Positions 1 through 7,998 of a stretch of 64,000 nucleotides of DNA are shown here, piece after piece. Under the pieces are notes generated by a model, which saw only the letters and a list, made by a program, of their open reading frames with translations, had not been told where the DNA came from and did no database searches. Position 1 is the first letter of the stretch; each line of letters opens with the position of its first letter. The stretch spans positions 62,001 to 126,000 of the forward strand of contig NZ_LMWH01000290.1 of assembly GCF_001507435.1 (NCBI RefSeq), given 5' to 3'. This stretch comes from Streptomyces sp. NRRL F-5122. GTDB taxonomy: Bacteria; Actinomycetota; Actinomycetes; Streptomycetales; Streptomycetaceae. Both the position numbers and the translations under genes were made by a program.

Positions 1-546
1 CTGCGCTGCCGGGCCACCGACGAGCAGTTGCTGATCGACGCGGCCAACGACGCGCACACCCTGCTCGGCTCGATCGGCGACGACGGCATCGCGTCCGTGG
101 TCACCACGCACCGCCACGCCGACCACTGGCAGGCGCTCGCCGAGGTGGTGGCGGCCACGGGCGCGCGGACGTACGCGGGCCGGGACGACGCCGAGGGCAT
201 TCCCGTCCCGACCGACGTCCCGGTCGCCGACGGCGACACGATCCGTGTGGGGCAGGTGGAACTCACCGCCCGCCACCTGGTGGGGCACACCCCGGGCTCG
301 ATCGCCCTCGTCTACGACGACCCGCACGGGCACCCGCACGTGTTCACCGGCGACTGCCTGTTCCCGGGCGGCGTGGGCAACACGCACAAGGACCCGAAGG
401 CCTTCGCCAGCCTGATCCACGACGTCGAGACGAAGATCTTCGACGCGCTTCCGGACGAGACCTGGGTCTACCCCGGGCACGGCAACGACACCACGCTGGG
501 CGACGAGCGTCCGCATCTGCCGGAGTGGCACGAGCGGGGGTGGTGA
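1..546 (+). CDS. MBL-fold metallo-hydrolase, 5' end outside window
   Basis: This is a metallo-beta-lactamase-fold hydrolase of the glyoxalase II type. The reading frame is open from base 1, so the start lies upstream of the window and 181 residues are visible. The metal-binding signature HRHADH (HxHxDH) is at visible residues 37-42, followed by GHTPGS, the bridging aspartate in FTGDCLFPGG and the late histidine in YPGHGND, so the two-metal site looks complete. Members hydrolyse thioesters such as S-lactoylglutathione or related substrates; actinobacteria lack glutathione, so the true substrate is open. It ends 247 bp before the convergent aroQ. Confidence 0.9.
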   Translation: MRCRATDEQLLIDAANDAHTLLGSIGDDGIASVVTTHRHADHWQALAEVVAATGARTYAGRDDAEGIPVPTDVPVADGDTIRVGQVELTARHLVGHTPGSIALVYDDPHGHPHVFTGDCLFPGGVGNTHKDPKAFASLIHDVETKIFDALPDETWVYPGHGNDTTLGDERPHLPEWHERGW

Positions 547-580
547 GCGCCGGGTGGTGAACGCGGGAGCCCGCGCGCCG

Positions 581-614
581 AGCCTGCTTCGACACATCGC
601 GTGAAGAGCAGGCT
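581..614. terminator. Possible hairpin between metallo-hydrolase and aroQ
   Basis: An 8-bp perfect inverted repeat (AGCCTGCT at 581-588, AGCAGGCT at 607-614) lies 35 bp after the metallo-hydrolase stop. A second short repeat (CGCGTGA at 598-604, TCACGCG at 614-620) overlaps it. There is no T run, which is common for Streptomyces terminators. It could serve the upstream gene; the evidence is structural only. Confidence 0.35.
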
Positions 615-792
615 CACGCGCCCCGTGTGAACCGTTCGCACGCACCGATGCCGCGCGTGCGCTCCCCGGCCGCACGGCCTCGCGGTCAACTGGAGCCAGC
701 CCGCGCGGGATGACGGCTCCTACGCGGTACGGGTCGCCGGTCCCTCTCTCCCGCCCTCGACCGGCGGCCCCGGCCGTCGCGGTCCCGACGAC

Positions 793-1266
793 TCAGGCTT
801 CCGCCCGTGCCGCGCCCGCGAGCGTCGCCACCCGCTCCACCGCGAACGCGTATCCCTGCACCCCGCATCCCGCGATGACACCGTCGGCGCGAAGAGACAC
901 GTACGAGTGGTGACGGAACTGCTCGCGCTGGTGGATGTTGGAGATGTGCACCTCCACCACCGGCAGTCCGTCGCAGGTGTTGAGTGCGTCGAGAATCGCG
1001 ACGGACGTGTGCGAGTAGGCCGCCGGGTTGATCACGACACCGGCGTGGTTCAGCCGCGCCTCCTGGATCCAGTCGACCAGTTCGCCCTCGTGGTTGGACT
1101 GCCGGAAGTCCACCGTGGCGCCGTACGCCGCCGCCGTCTTCACGCACAGCGCCTCGATGTCCGCGAGCGTGTCCGAACCGTAGATCTCCGGCTGGCGCTG
1201 CCCCAGCAGGTTCAGGTTGGGGCCGTTGAGCACCATGATCGGGGCGTCGGCGAGAGTGCGGGGCAC
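793..1266 (-). CDS. aroQ: Type II 3-dehydroquinate dehydratase
   Basis: This enzyme dehydrates 3-dehydroquinate to 3-dehydroshikimate in the shikimate pathway. The 157 residues match the usual size of the small dodecameric type II enzymes. Family motifs are all present: [17 protein letters not shown] near the N-terminus with the catalytic tyrosine, [23 protein letters not shown], and [11 protein letters not shown] with the catalytic histidine. I chose the GTG at 1266 because GGAGG sits 4 bases before it and the motif follows directly; a longer frame to 1341 has a composition-biased N-terminus. It diverges from the S66 peptidase gene. Confidence 0.95.
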   Translation of the reverse strand: MPRTLADAPIMVLNGPNLNLLGQRQPEIYGSDTLADIEALCVKTAAAYGATVDFRQSNHEGELVDWIQEARLNHAGVVINPAAYSHTSVAILDALNTCDGLPVVEVHISNIHQREQFRHHSYVSLRADGVIAGCGVQGYAFAVERVATLAGAARAEA

Positions 1267-1370
1267 GGTTCCTCCGGTCCGTTCGGGTCTGCCGGCCCTT
1301 GAGGGGGACCGTGTCTCGGCCCCCGGTTTATCACGGTGCACCGGACGGACGCGGACCGTACCCTCCGGCC

Positions 1371-2417
1371 ATGACGCGAACCGTCCACCCGCCCAAGCTC
1401 GTGCCCGGCGACCGAGTCGCCGTCGTCTCGCCCTCCGCCGGGCTCCCCGCCCTCTTCCCGCGCCCGTACGAGCTGGGACTCCATCGACTGCGCACCGTTT
1501 TCGGCCTGGAACCCGTCGAGTATCCGGCCACCCGGAAGATGGGCGCGACCCCCGGGGAGCGCGCCGACGACCTCCACGCGGCGTTCGCCGATCCGGCCGT
1601 GAAGGCCGTGTTCGCCTCGATCGGCGGCGACGACCAGATCACGGTACTGCCCCTGCTCGACCGGGAGTTGATACGCACTCACCCCAAGCCGTTCTTCGGG
1701 TACAGCGACAACACCAACCTGCACGCCTTCCTGTGGAACACCGGCGTGGTGAGCTATCACGGCGGTTCCGTCATGGTCGAACTGGGCCGTCCCGGGGCGA
1801 TGGCACCGCTCACCGCGGAGTCGCTGAGGGCCGCCCTCTTCACCACCGGACCGTACGAGGTGAAGCCGGCCGGGTTCTGGACGGACAAGGCGCGGGACTG
1901 GGCGGATCCGGCCACCTTCGAGGCGGAACCGGAGACCCGGCGCGGCTCGGGCTGGACCTGGGTGAACGCCGACCGGGTGGTCGAGGGACGCAGTTGGGGA
2001 GGTTGTCTGGAGATCATCGGCCGGCTGCTCATGGCCGACCGGGAAGTCTCGCACGATCCGGCGGTCCACGACGGCGGAGTACTCTTCCTGGAGACGTCCG
2101 AGGACATGCCGAGCAGCGACGAGGTCTTCCACACCCTGCGCAACATGGGTGAGCGCGGGCTGCTCCAGCGCTTCTCCGCGCTGCTCATGGGCCGGCCGAA
2201 GGCCTGGTCGTTCGAGCGTCCCAACAGTTCCGAGGAAGGCGCCCGTTACGCGGCGGAACAGCGGGCGGCGGTACTGCGTGCCCTGAAGATGTACGCCCCC
2301 GACACCATGGCGGTGTTCGACGTGGATCTCGGGCACACCGATCCGCAGGTGATCCTCCCCTATGGAGGCGTGATCCGTGTGGACGGCCCCGCCCGGCGCA
2401 TCATCGTCACCTACTGA
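1371..2417 (+). CDS. S66 family LD-carboxypeptidase-like protein (LdcA/MccF type)
   Basis: This is a 348-residue serine peptidase of family S66. The family includes cytosolic LD-carboxypeptidase, which trims murein tetrapeptides during cell-wall recycling, and MccF, which cleaves microcin C-type nucleotide-peptide antibiotics. Visible features are the [10 protein letters not shown] start, the nucleophile motif [10 protein letters not shown], the SWGGCLEII segment carrying the likely catalytic Glu, and the C-terminal VDLGHTDPQ with the likely His. No signal peptide is seen, so it is cytoplasmic. The ATG at 1371 immediately precedes the conserved N-terminus. Murein and microcin substrates cannot be told apart from sequence alone. 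Confidence 0.87.
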   Translation: MTRTVHPPKLVPGDRVAVVSPSAGLPALFPRPYELGLHRLRTVFGLEPVEYPATRKMGATPGERADDLHAAFADPAVKAVFASIGGDDQITVLPLLDRELIRTHPKPFFGYSDNTNLHAFLWNTGVVSYHGGSVMVELGRPGAMAPLTAESLRAALFTTGPYEVKPAGFWTDKARDWADPATFEAEPETRRGSGWTWVNADRVVEGRSWGGCLEIIGRLLMADREVSHDPAVHDGGVLFLETSEDMPSSDEVFHTLRNMGERGLLQRFSALLMGRPKAWSFERPNSSEEGARYAAEQRAAVLRALKMYAPDTMAVFDVDLGHTDPQVILPYGGVIRVDGPARRIIVTY

Positions 2418-2517
2418 CCCGACCGGTACCCCGGGCGCACGCCCGTCCCGGGCGCCACATGCGCCGAGCCCCCGCACGCCCCCGTAACCCTTGATCACGG
2501 TGGGTAGTTGTCGCGGC

Positions 2518-3822
2518 ATGCATGTTGCACGCAGCGTGAAAACCCCGTCCATGCTCCGGCTCGCGGCGGCCTCGCTGGCCGGGACGGCCGTCGAGTTCTA
2601 CGACTTCTTCGTCTACGGGACCGCGGCCGCCCTGGTCCTGGGCCCCCTGTTCTTCCCGACACTCTCCCCGGTGACGGGCACGCTGGCGGCGCTCGGTACC
2701 TTCGCGGCCGGATTCGTGGCGCGACCGCTCGGTTCCATACTGTTCGGTCACCTCGGTGACCGGCGCGGGCGGCGGCCGGTCCTCGTGGCGTCACTGCTGC
2801 TGACCGGAGCCGCCACGGTGGCGGTCGGTTGCCTGCCCACGTACGGAACCATCGGCACGGCGGCTCCCCTGCTCCTTCTGGTTCTTCGCTTTCTCCAAGG
2901 CCTGGGGCTCGGCGGTGAGTGGGGCGGTGCGGTCCTGCTGGCCGTGGAGCATGCTCCGGCCGGGCGCCGGGTGCTGTGGTCGAGCTTTCCGCAGATGGGC
3001 CCCTCGCTCGGGTTCGTGCTGGCCAACGGTGTGATGCTGGGGCTTTCCGCGACGTTGTCGCAGACGCAGTTCGCAGCCTGGGGCTGGCGGATTCCGTTCT
3101 GGGCGGCAGGCGTGCTCGCGGTGGCGGGTCTGTGGCTGCGCGGCTCGCTCGCGGAGAGCCCGCTCTTCCTGGAACTCCACGACCGGGCGCGTGTGCCGTT
3201 CGCCGAGGTGGTGCGCGGCCACTGGCGGCTCGTCCTGCTGACGGCCGGCGCGCTCGCGGTGGGGTACGCCGTCTTCTACACCGTGACGACCTGGTCCCTG
3301 GTCTTCGCGACGGAACGGCTCGGCGTGAGCCGTACGGTCCTGCTGGCCTGTGTCCTCGCCACCGTGGTGGTGCAGGGTGCCGTCACTCCGTTCCTGGCAC
3401 TTCTGGGGGACCGCTACGGACGGCGACCGCTGTGCCTCACGGGGTGCACGGGCGTCGTCGTGTGGATGTTCCCGATGATCGCTCTGCTGTCGACCCGCAA
3501 GCCGGCGCTGATGTTCCTGGGGTTCCTCGGGGCGATGCTCTCCTTCATCACGATGTTCGCCGTGGTCGCCGCATATCTCCCGGAGTTGTACGAGCCCCGG
3601 GTGCGCTGCACGGGTGCGGCGGTGGGCTACAACCTAGGTGGCGTCCTCGGCGGCGCCCTCACCCCGATCGTGGCCACCGCGCTCACCGGACACGCCGGCC
3701 GGGTGCCCTGGGGCGTCGCTGCCTATCTGACGACCATGGGCCTCGTCAGCCTGGGTTGCTTCGCTCTGCTGCCGGAGACCCGTCCCGTGCCGGTCGCGGT
3801 CGCGGAGCCCGCTCCCGGCTGA
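2518..3822 (+). CDS. MFS transporter, metabolite:H+ symporter (MHS) family
   Basis: This is a 434-residue, twelve-helix major facilitator protein. The N-terminus carries the MHS-family signature GTAVEFYDFFVYGTAA. The loop 2-3 motif appears as GHLGDRRGRRP and is repeated in the second half as GDRYGRRP; LGLGGEWGGAVLL is also typical. Relatives (ShiA, ProP, KgtP, CitA) import shikimate, proline/betaine, ketoglutarate or citrate with protons. Shikimate would fit the nearby aroQ but is only a guess. No clear ribosome site marks the start; ATG 2518 and ATG 2551 are both possible. Confidence 0.88.
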   Translation: MHVARSVKTPSMLRLAAASLAGTAVEFYDFFVYGTAAALVLGPLFFPTLSPVTGTLAALGTFAAGFVARPLGSILFGHLGDRRGRRPVLVASLLLTGAATVAVGCLPTYGTIGTAAPLLLLVLRFLQGLGLGGEWGGAVLLAVEHAPAGRRVLWSSFPQMGPSLGFVLANGVMLGLSATLSQTQFAAWGWRIPFWAAGVLAVAGLWLRGSLAESPLFLELHDRARVPFAEVVRGHWRLVLLTAGALAVGYAVFYTVTTWSLVFATERLGVSRTVLLACVLATVVVQGAVTPFLALLGDRYGRRPLCLTGCTGVVVWMFPMIALLSTRKPALMFLGFLGAMLSFITMFAVVAAYLPELYEPRVRCTGAAVGYNLGGVLGGALTPIVATALTGHAGRVPWGVAAYLTTMGLVSLGCFALLPETRPVPVAVAEPAPG

Positions 3823-3849
3823 TCCGCCGGGGGGGGACGGCGCACGGGA

Positions 3850-3884
3850 CGCGGGCCGTCAGCGATCCGGAGACGAGGCCCGCG
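3850..3884. terminator. Possible bidirectional hairpin between MFS gene and terC
   Basis: CGCGGGCC (3850-3857) and GGCCCGCG (3877-3884) form an 8-bp GC stem with a 19-nt loop. It lies 28 bp after the MFS stop and 78 bp beyond the convergent TerC stop. The placement between convergent genes suits termination in both directions; no poly-U tract is present. Confidence 0.4.
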
Positions 3885-3961
3885 GGTGCCGGCGAGCGCA
3901 CGTGAGGGGCGCCCGGCTGTGTGCCGCGCACCCCACACGTGTTGTGCCCGACCGGCGCGGG

Positions 3962-4963
3962 TCAGGCCTCGATGCTGTGTTTCCGGGTCTTGTCGTCGTC
4001 CTTCCCCGCCGCCTCGACCGCTTGCTGCCTCCTGGTGGCCAGCAGGCTGGTGATCGTCGTGACGATCAGAACGGCACAGATCACGCCCAGCGAGGCCGGG
4101 ATGGAGATCTCGGGGACATGGACCCCCGCCTCGTGGAGAGCGTGCAGCACCAGCTTGACGCCGATGAAGCCCAGGATGACCGACAGACCGTACGAGAGGT
4201 GCACCAGCTTCTTGAGCAGGCCACCGATGAGGAAGTACAGCTGCCTCAGACCCATCAGCGCGAACGCGTTGGCCGTGAAGACGATGTAGGGGTCCTGCGT
4301 CAGGCCGAAGATCGCGGGGATGGAGTCGAGGGCGAAAAGCACGTCGGTGGTACCGATCGCGAGCATCACGACAAGCATCGGCGTCATGACCCGCTTGCCG
4401 TTCTGCGTGATCCACAGCTTGGTGCCGTGATAGCGGTCGGCCACACCGAAGCGGCGCTCGGCGGCCTTCAGCAGCCTGTTCTCCTCGTACTCCTCGTCCT
4501 CCTCCTCGGCCCTGGCCTCCTGGATCAGCTTCCAGGCGGTCCAGATCAGGAAGGCGCCGAAGAGGAAGAAGACCCAGGAGAAGGACGCGAGGATCGCGGC
4601 TCCCGCGGCGATGAAGACGGCCCGCAGCACCAGGGCGATGAGGACACCGACCAGCAGCACGCGCTGCTGGTACTGCGAGGGCACCGCGAACTTCGCCATG
4701 ATCAGGACGAAGACGAAGAGATTGTCGACGCTCAGCGACTTCTCGGTGATGAATCCGGCGAAGAACTCTCCGGCCGGCTGACCGCCGCCGAAGACGAGCA
4801 GCCCCACACCGAAGAGACCGGCGAGAGTGATCCAGACGATCGTCCAGATGCCGGCTTCCTTGATCGACACATCGTGCGGTTTGCGGCCGATGAAGAAATC
4901 GGCCGCGATCAGGGCGGCGAGGCCCACGATCGTCAGGACCCACAGGGTCAGGGATACATTCAC
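3962..4963 (-). CDS. TerC family integral membrane protein
   Basis: This is a 333-residue polytopic membrane protein. The two acidic intramembrane signatures of TerC/Alx are clear: ITEKSLSVDNLFVF (about residues 73-86) and TTDVLFALDSIPAI (about 205-218). A charged cytoplasmic loop rich in Glu (about 150-160) separates the halves, and the tail ends in a Lys/Asp-rich segment. Members are implicated in manganese export and metal homeostasis and in tellurite resistance alongside TerD. The GTG start at 4963 has GGAGG four bases upstream. A probable manganese riboswitch precedes it, supporting Mn2+ efflux rather than tellurite as the physiological role. Confidence 0.92.
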   Translation of the reverse strand: MNVSLTLWVLTIVGLAALIAADFFIGRKPHDVSIKEAGIWTIVWITLAGLFGVGLLVFGGGQPAGEFFAGFITEKSLSVDNLFVFVLIMAKFAVPSQYQQRVLLVGVLIALVLRAVFIAAGAAILASFSWVFFLFGAFLIWTAWKLIQEARAEEEDEEYEENRLLKAAERRFGVADRYHGTKLWITQNGKRVMTPMLVVMLAIGTTDVLFALDSIPAIFGLTQDPYIVFTANAFALMGLRQLYFLIGGLLKKLVHLSYGLSVILGFIGVKLVLHALHEAGVHVPEISIPASLGVICAVLIVTTITSLLATRRQQAVEAAGKDDDKTRKHSIEA

Positions 4964-5004
4964 TGCGCCTCCGGCAGTACGTCACGGCATAGGTCAGCGT
5001 CGTC

Positions 5005-5140
5005 GCTACCGGAGGTCTCTTCCACCCGCGGGGCGCCGGACGCTCGACGCGCCCGGAGCCTGCGGGCCGACGCCCCGGGATCTGGCCGGATCCGGACTGA
5101 CGGGTACGCCGCAGCAGGTAGGGAGTACTCCCCTCCGTGT
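5005..5140 (-). ncRNA. Probable yybP-ykoY (Mn2+) riboswitch leader
   Basis: On the minus strand the leader of the TerC gene has the two conserved blocks of the yybP-ykoY aptamer: GGGGAGTA at 5133-5126 and GAGACCT at 5019-5013. The sequence flanking both blocks pairs (CGGAGG at 5137-5132 with CCTCCG at 5014-5009), closing a P1-like helix around about 110 nt of GC-rich sequence. The class is known to sense Mn2+ and often controls TerC/Alx-type membrane proteins, exactly the gene that follows 42 nt downstream. I could not test the covariance model. Confidence 0.75.
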
Positions 5141-5250
5141 GAACGAGAGTACCCGAATCACCAAGGAACGGTAAAGCGATTGGTAAAAGAAGATCCAAAT
5201 ACCCAGCTCAGGGCGGCTTTACTTACTCTTGGTGAAGAGTCGGTCCCGGA

Positions 5251-7215
5251 TCAGCGATCCCTGCGGCGCGCTTCGGCGACCTGGTCGAGCACCTGGTCGA
5301 GCACCTGGCTGCCCCGCGGGACACGCGGCGGCTCGTACGTCCAGGCGTGGCCGACCCAGGGGTCCGCAAGGTGGTCGTCGGGCACCGGCGACAGCCTCAG
5401 CAGCGAACGCCACAGCGGGTCGAGCAGCGGTCCGTAGGCGGCCGCGTCCTCCCGGTCGGCGACCATCATCAGATGGACGCCCACGGACGGGCCCTCGTCC
5501 GCGAGATAGCGCAGCCGGGTCACGGCCCGGTCGTCGAAACCGTGCGGGAAGTCGTTGACGATCAGCAGTTGTTCGGCCGTGTCCAGGCCAGGTGGCAAGG
5601 CGTCAGCTGCACCGCCGCGCACCGCCATCTGCACCAGGTCGACGCGCTCCGTGAGCCTGGTCAGCACGTCGGCCACGCTCGCCGGACCGACGGCCGGCGG
5701 GGCGGGGAGCACACCCGACCGCACGAGGGGAGTGAGTGAGCGCGCAGCCGAACCCGCAGGGTCGATGACGTGCACCACGAACTCGCCCGCCGGGTACACG
5801 GCGAGCAGCCGTGCCGCGTGCGCCACCGCCACGTCCATGGCCAGACGGCGCAGTTCGTCCTGGTCCACGAGCTCGTCGAGTTGGCCCGAGCGGCCGCTGT
5901 CGATCCACAGCCCCCGCTCCAGCGGAAGCCTGATCAGCATGGGGATGCGCAGGTTCTCGCTCTCGGGCAGGTGCAGATCGCCGAGGCGCAGGGCCATGGG
6001 GATTTCCATCGGCACCCGGTACCCGTGCCAGACCGGGTTGTCCCAGCGCGCGAACGCCGCGGGCAGGGCGGGCTCGACGACGTCGGACTCGGCGATGAGC
6101 TGGGTCAGATCACGGTCGAGGGCGGCTCTGGCCTGGCTGACGAGCTCGGTGTGCTTCGTCTGGGCCGCCTCGCGTGCGACGTGGCCCTGCCCGCCTATAC
6201 GGCTGCGCGGATCGGACAGGACCTTGTCCAGTTCCTGCTCCATGCGCGAGTCGGCGAAGTCGACGGCGCTGCGGTAGGCGGCCACCGTACGTGCCAGGTC
6301 CTCGAACATGCCCCACACCTGGTTGTACAGGCGCTCCTCCATGGACCAGCCGGTCGCGGCGCCCGCGACGGGCTGTGCGGGCTGTCCGGGGTCCGCGGGC
6401 GGTGCGGTGGGAGCGGGCGGGGGCGGCGCCCCGGCCGCCCGACCGGGGTGTGTGTAGTTGATCGAGGCGCCCTGCGCGGCGGGCGGCGCAACCGGGCTCG
6501 CCGCGCCGGTGACGTCGTACGGGGATCCGTGCTGCGGTGCGCCGGGCGCGCCCTGCTGCGGCGGCACGGTGCCGGAGGCGCCCTGGGATCCCGCGGGGGC
6601 CGGCGTCTGCAACGCGCGGTCGCCCTCGGGCAGGCGCGGCGGGGGTGGCGCCACCGAACGGGCCAGGCCCTGCACCACCGCGTCGTTGATACCGCTCGCG
6701 AGTTGCGCGGCCCCGGCCAGCCCCTGGTCCGCGAGCAGCGCGGCGAGCCCGCCCGCGTACCCCTGGCCGACGGCACGCACCTTCCAGGAGTCCTGCCTGC
6801 GGTAGAGCTCCAGGGCGATGACGGCCGACTCGGAGTCCAGCCCCGTGATCGTGTAGCTGGCGACCTCGGACCCGTCGAGTCCCGTGACCGCGACGAAGGG
6901 GGCGGCGACGGCGCCGAACCGCACCGGGCCGCCGGTCCCGGTCGGCAGGGCGAGCAGCACGTCCACCCGGTGCACGCTCTCCGGGAGGGCGTCCAGATCG
7001 AACGCGAGGCGATGATCGGCCGCCGCCTGCTTGGAGACCTCAAGGCCGGGCAGCGTGGGCGCGCCCGGGTGGGCCACCCATTCGGTGCCGCGCACCTTGC
7101 CCTGCGCGTCGCTGAGCGTCGCCCCCGCCAGCACCGGCTCGCCGGCCGACACCCGGATCTCGAGTCGGGCCTGGGGAAGCGGGTGGTTCTGCCCCCGGAC
7201 GAGCTCGGCCGTCAT
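5251..7215 (-). CDS. TerD-domain protein with FtsK/HerA-like C-terminal region
   Basis: This 654-residue protein starts with a TerD-type beta-sandwich (about 1-185; motifs SYTITGLDSESAVIALELYR and WKVRAVGQGYAGGLAAL). A low-complexity linker rich in Pro, Ala, Gln and Gly follows (about 195-290). A helical region and an ATPase-like C-terminus (about 350-654) come next, with a hydrophobic Walker B-like strand QLLIVNDFPHGF and the VGVHLMMVADRED strand typical of FtsK/HerA proteins. I do not find a GKS/GKT P-loop; the expected place reads DSGRSGQLDEL, so ATP hydrolysis is doubtful. TerD-linked stress systems with such fusions are known. The C-terminal VLDQVLDQV comes from a 12-bp tandem repeat at 5281-5304. 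Confidence 0.82.
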   Translation of the reverse strand: MTAELVRGQNHPLPQARLEIRVSAGEPVLAGATLSDAQGKVRGTEWVAHPGAPTLPGLEVSKQAAADHRLAFDLDALPESVHRVDVLLALPTGTGGPVRFGAVAAPFVAVTGLDGSEVASYTITGLDSESAVIALELYRRQDSWKVRAVGQGYAGGLAALLADQGLAGAAQLASGINDAVVQGLARSVAPPPPRLPEGDRALQTPAPAGSQGASGTVPPQQGAPGAPQHGSPYDVTGAASPVAPPAAQGASINYTHPGRAAGAPPPPAPTAPPADPGQPAQPVAGAATGWSMEERLYNQVWGMFEDLARTVAAYRSAVDFADSRMEQELDKVLSDPRSRIGGQGHVAREAAQTKHTELVSQARAALDRDLTQLIAESDVVEPALPAAFARWDNPVWHGYRVPMEIPMALRLGDLHLPESENLRIPMLIRLPLERGLWIDSGRSGQLDELVDQDELRRLAMDVAVAHAARLLAVYPAGEFVVHVIDPAGSAARSLTPLVRSGVLPAPPAVGPASVADVLTRLTERVDLVQMAVRGGAADALPPGLDTAEQLLIVNDFPHGFDDRAVTRLRYLADEGPSVGVHLMMVADREDAAAYGPLLDPLWRSLLRLSPVPDDHLADPWVGHAWTYEPPRVPRGSQVLDQVLDQVAEARRRDR

Positions 7216-7259
7216 CGCCTTGTCCCCCTACGTCGCTTGGTGTCCTGGTGCCCGGCCGG

Positions 7260-7838
7260 CTACAGGTGCGGAACGATCGACGGCATCAGGTCCTGGAAGG
7301 TACGGCCGTTGGCAGGGGTGCCGAGAGCCGTCATCGTCCAGCCCGCGCCCGCCCGGTGCACCTTCGCCATGATCTGTGCCGTGTACGCGCCTCCGCCCGC
7401 GAGGGTGTAGCGCGCGAGCTCCTGGCCGCTGGACTCGTCGACCAGGCGGCAGAACGCGTTCTGCACCTCCTGGAAGGTCTGGCCCGTGAAGGAGTTCACG
7501 GTGAAGACGATCTGGTCGATGTGGACCGGGACGCGCGCCAGGTCGACGAGGATGGCCTCGTCGTCACCGCCCTGGCCCACACCTCCGACGAGGTTGTCAC
7601 CGGTGTGCCGCACGGAGCCGTCGTCGCTCACGAGGTGCTGGAAGAAGACCACGTCCACGGGCCGCTTGTCCGCGAACAGCACGGCGGACGCGTCGAGGTC
7701 GATCTCCCGGGTGCGCGAACCGAAGAGCCCGCGCCGGGGGGCTGCCTGCCAGCCGAGCCCCATACGCACCGCGGTCAGCGTGCCTCCGTCGTTCTTCTGC
7801 AGACTGATGGCCTGACCCTTGGTCAAGTTGACGGTCAC
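7260..7838 (-). CDS. terD: TerD family stress protein
   Basis: This is a 192-residue single-domain TerD-family protein. The conserved start TKGQAISLQK, the acidic metal-binding stretch GDDEAILVDLARVP, the core IDQIVFTVNSF and the VQNAFCRLVDE segment are all present. TerD proteins bind Ca2+ and act in tellurite, phage and general stress responses with TerC-type membrane partners; here a TerC gene lies 2.3 kb away, though its riboswitch suggests separate control. The GTG start at 7838 has GAGGGGAA about 6 bases upstream. It precedes the TerD-fusion gene on the same strand with a 44-bp gap, so the two are probably one transcript. Confidence 0.92.
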   Translation of the reverse strand: MTVNLTKGQAISLQKNDGGTLTAVRMGLGWQAAPRRGLFGSRTREIDLDASAVLFADKRPVDVVFFQHLVSDDGSVRHTGDNLVGGVGQGGDDEAILVDLARVPVHIDQIVFTVNSFTGQTFQEVQNAFCRLVDESSGQELARYTLAGGGAYTAQIMAKVHRAGAGWTMTALGTPANGRTFQDLMPSIVPHL

Positions 7839-7924
7839 GCGCTGTTCCCCTCTCGAGCGGTCCCCTGTTGGCCGCGGACTCCGCGGATGTCCAGAACCCT
7901 ACGCAGCGGCACTGACACTGCCGA

Positions 7925-7978
7925 ACCCCCGACCGCGCTTTGTGTCGGTGTTGCAACACAGCGCGCGGATCCGGGGGT
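7925..7978 (-). terminator. Hairpin terminator after uvrB
   Basis: A two-part stem lies just downstream of the uvrB stop: ACCCCCG (7925-7931) pairs with CGGGGGT (7972-7978), and inside it CCGCGC (7933-7938) pairs with GCGCGG (7963-7968). It separates uvrB from the TerD gene that follows on the same strand, so it probably ends the uvrB message. Confidence 0.6.
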
Positions 7979-7998
7979 CCGGCAGGTCAGCGGGATCG

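Noticed and set aside
2407..2517. Possible short gene between the S66 peptidase and MFS transporter
   Set aside because: The 100-bp gap has no start with a ribosome site and only GC-driven open frames.
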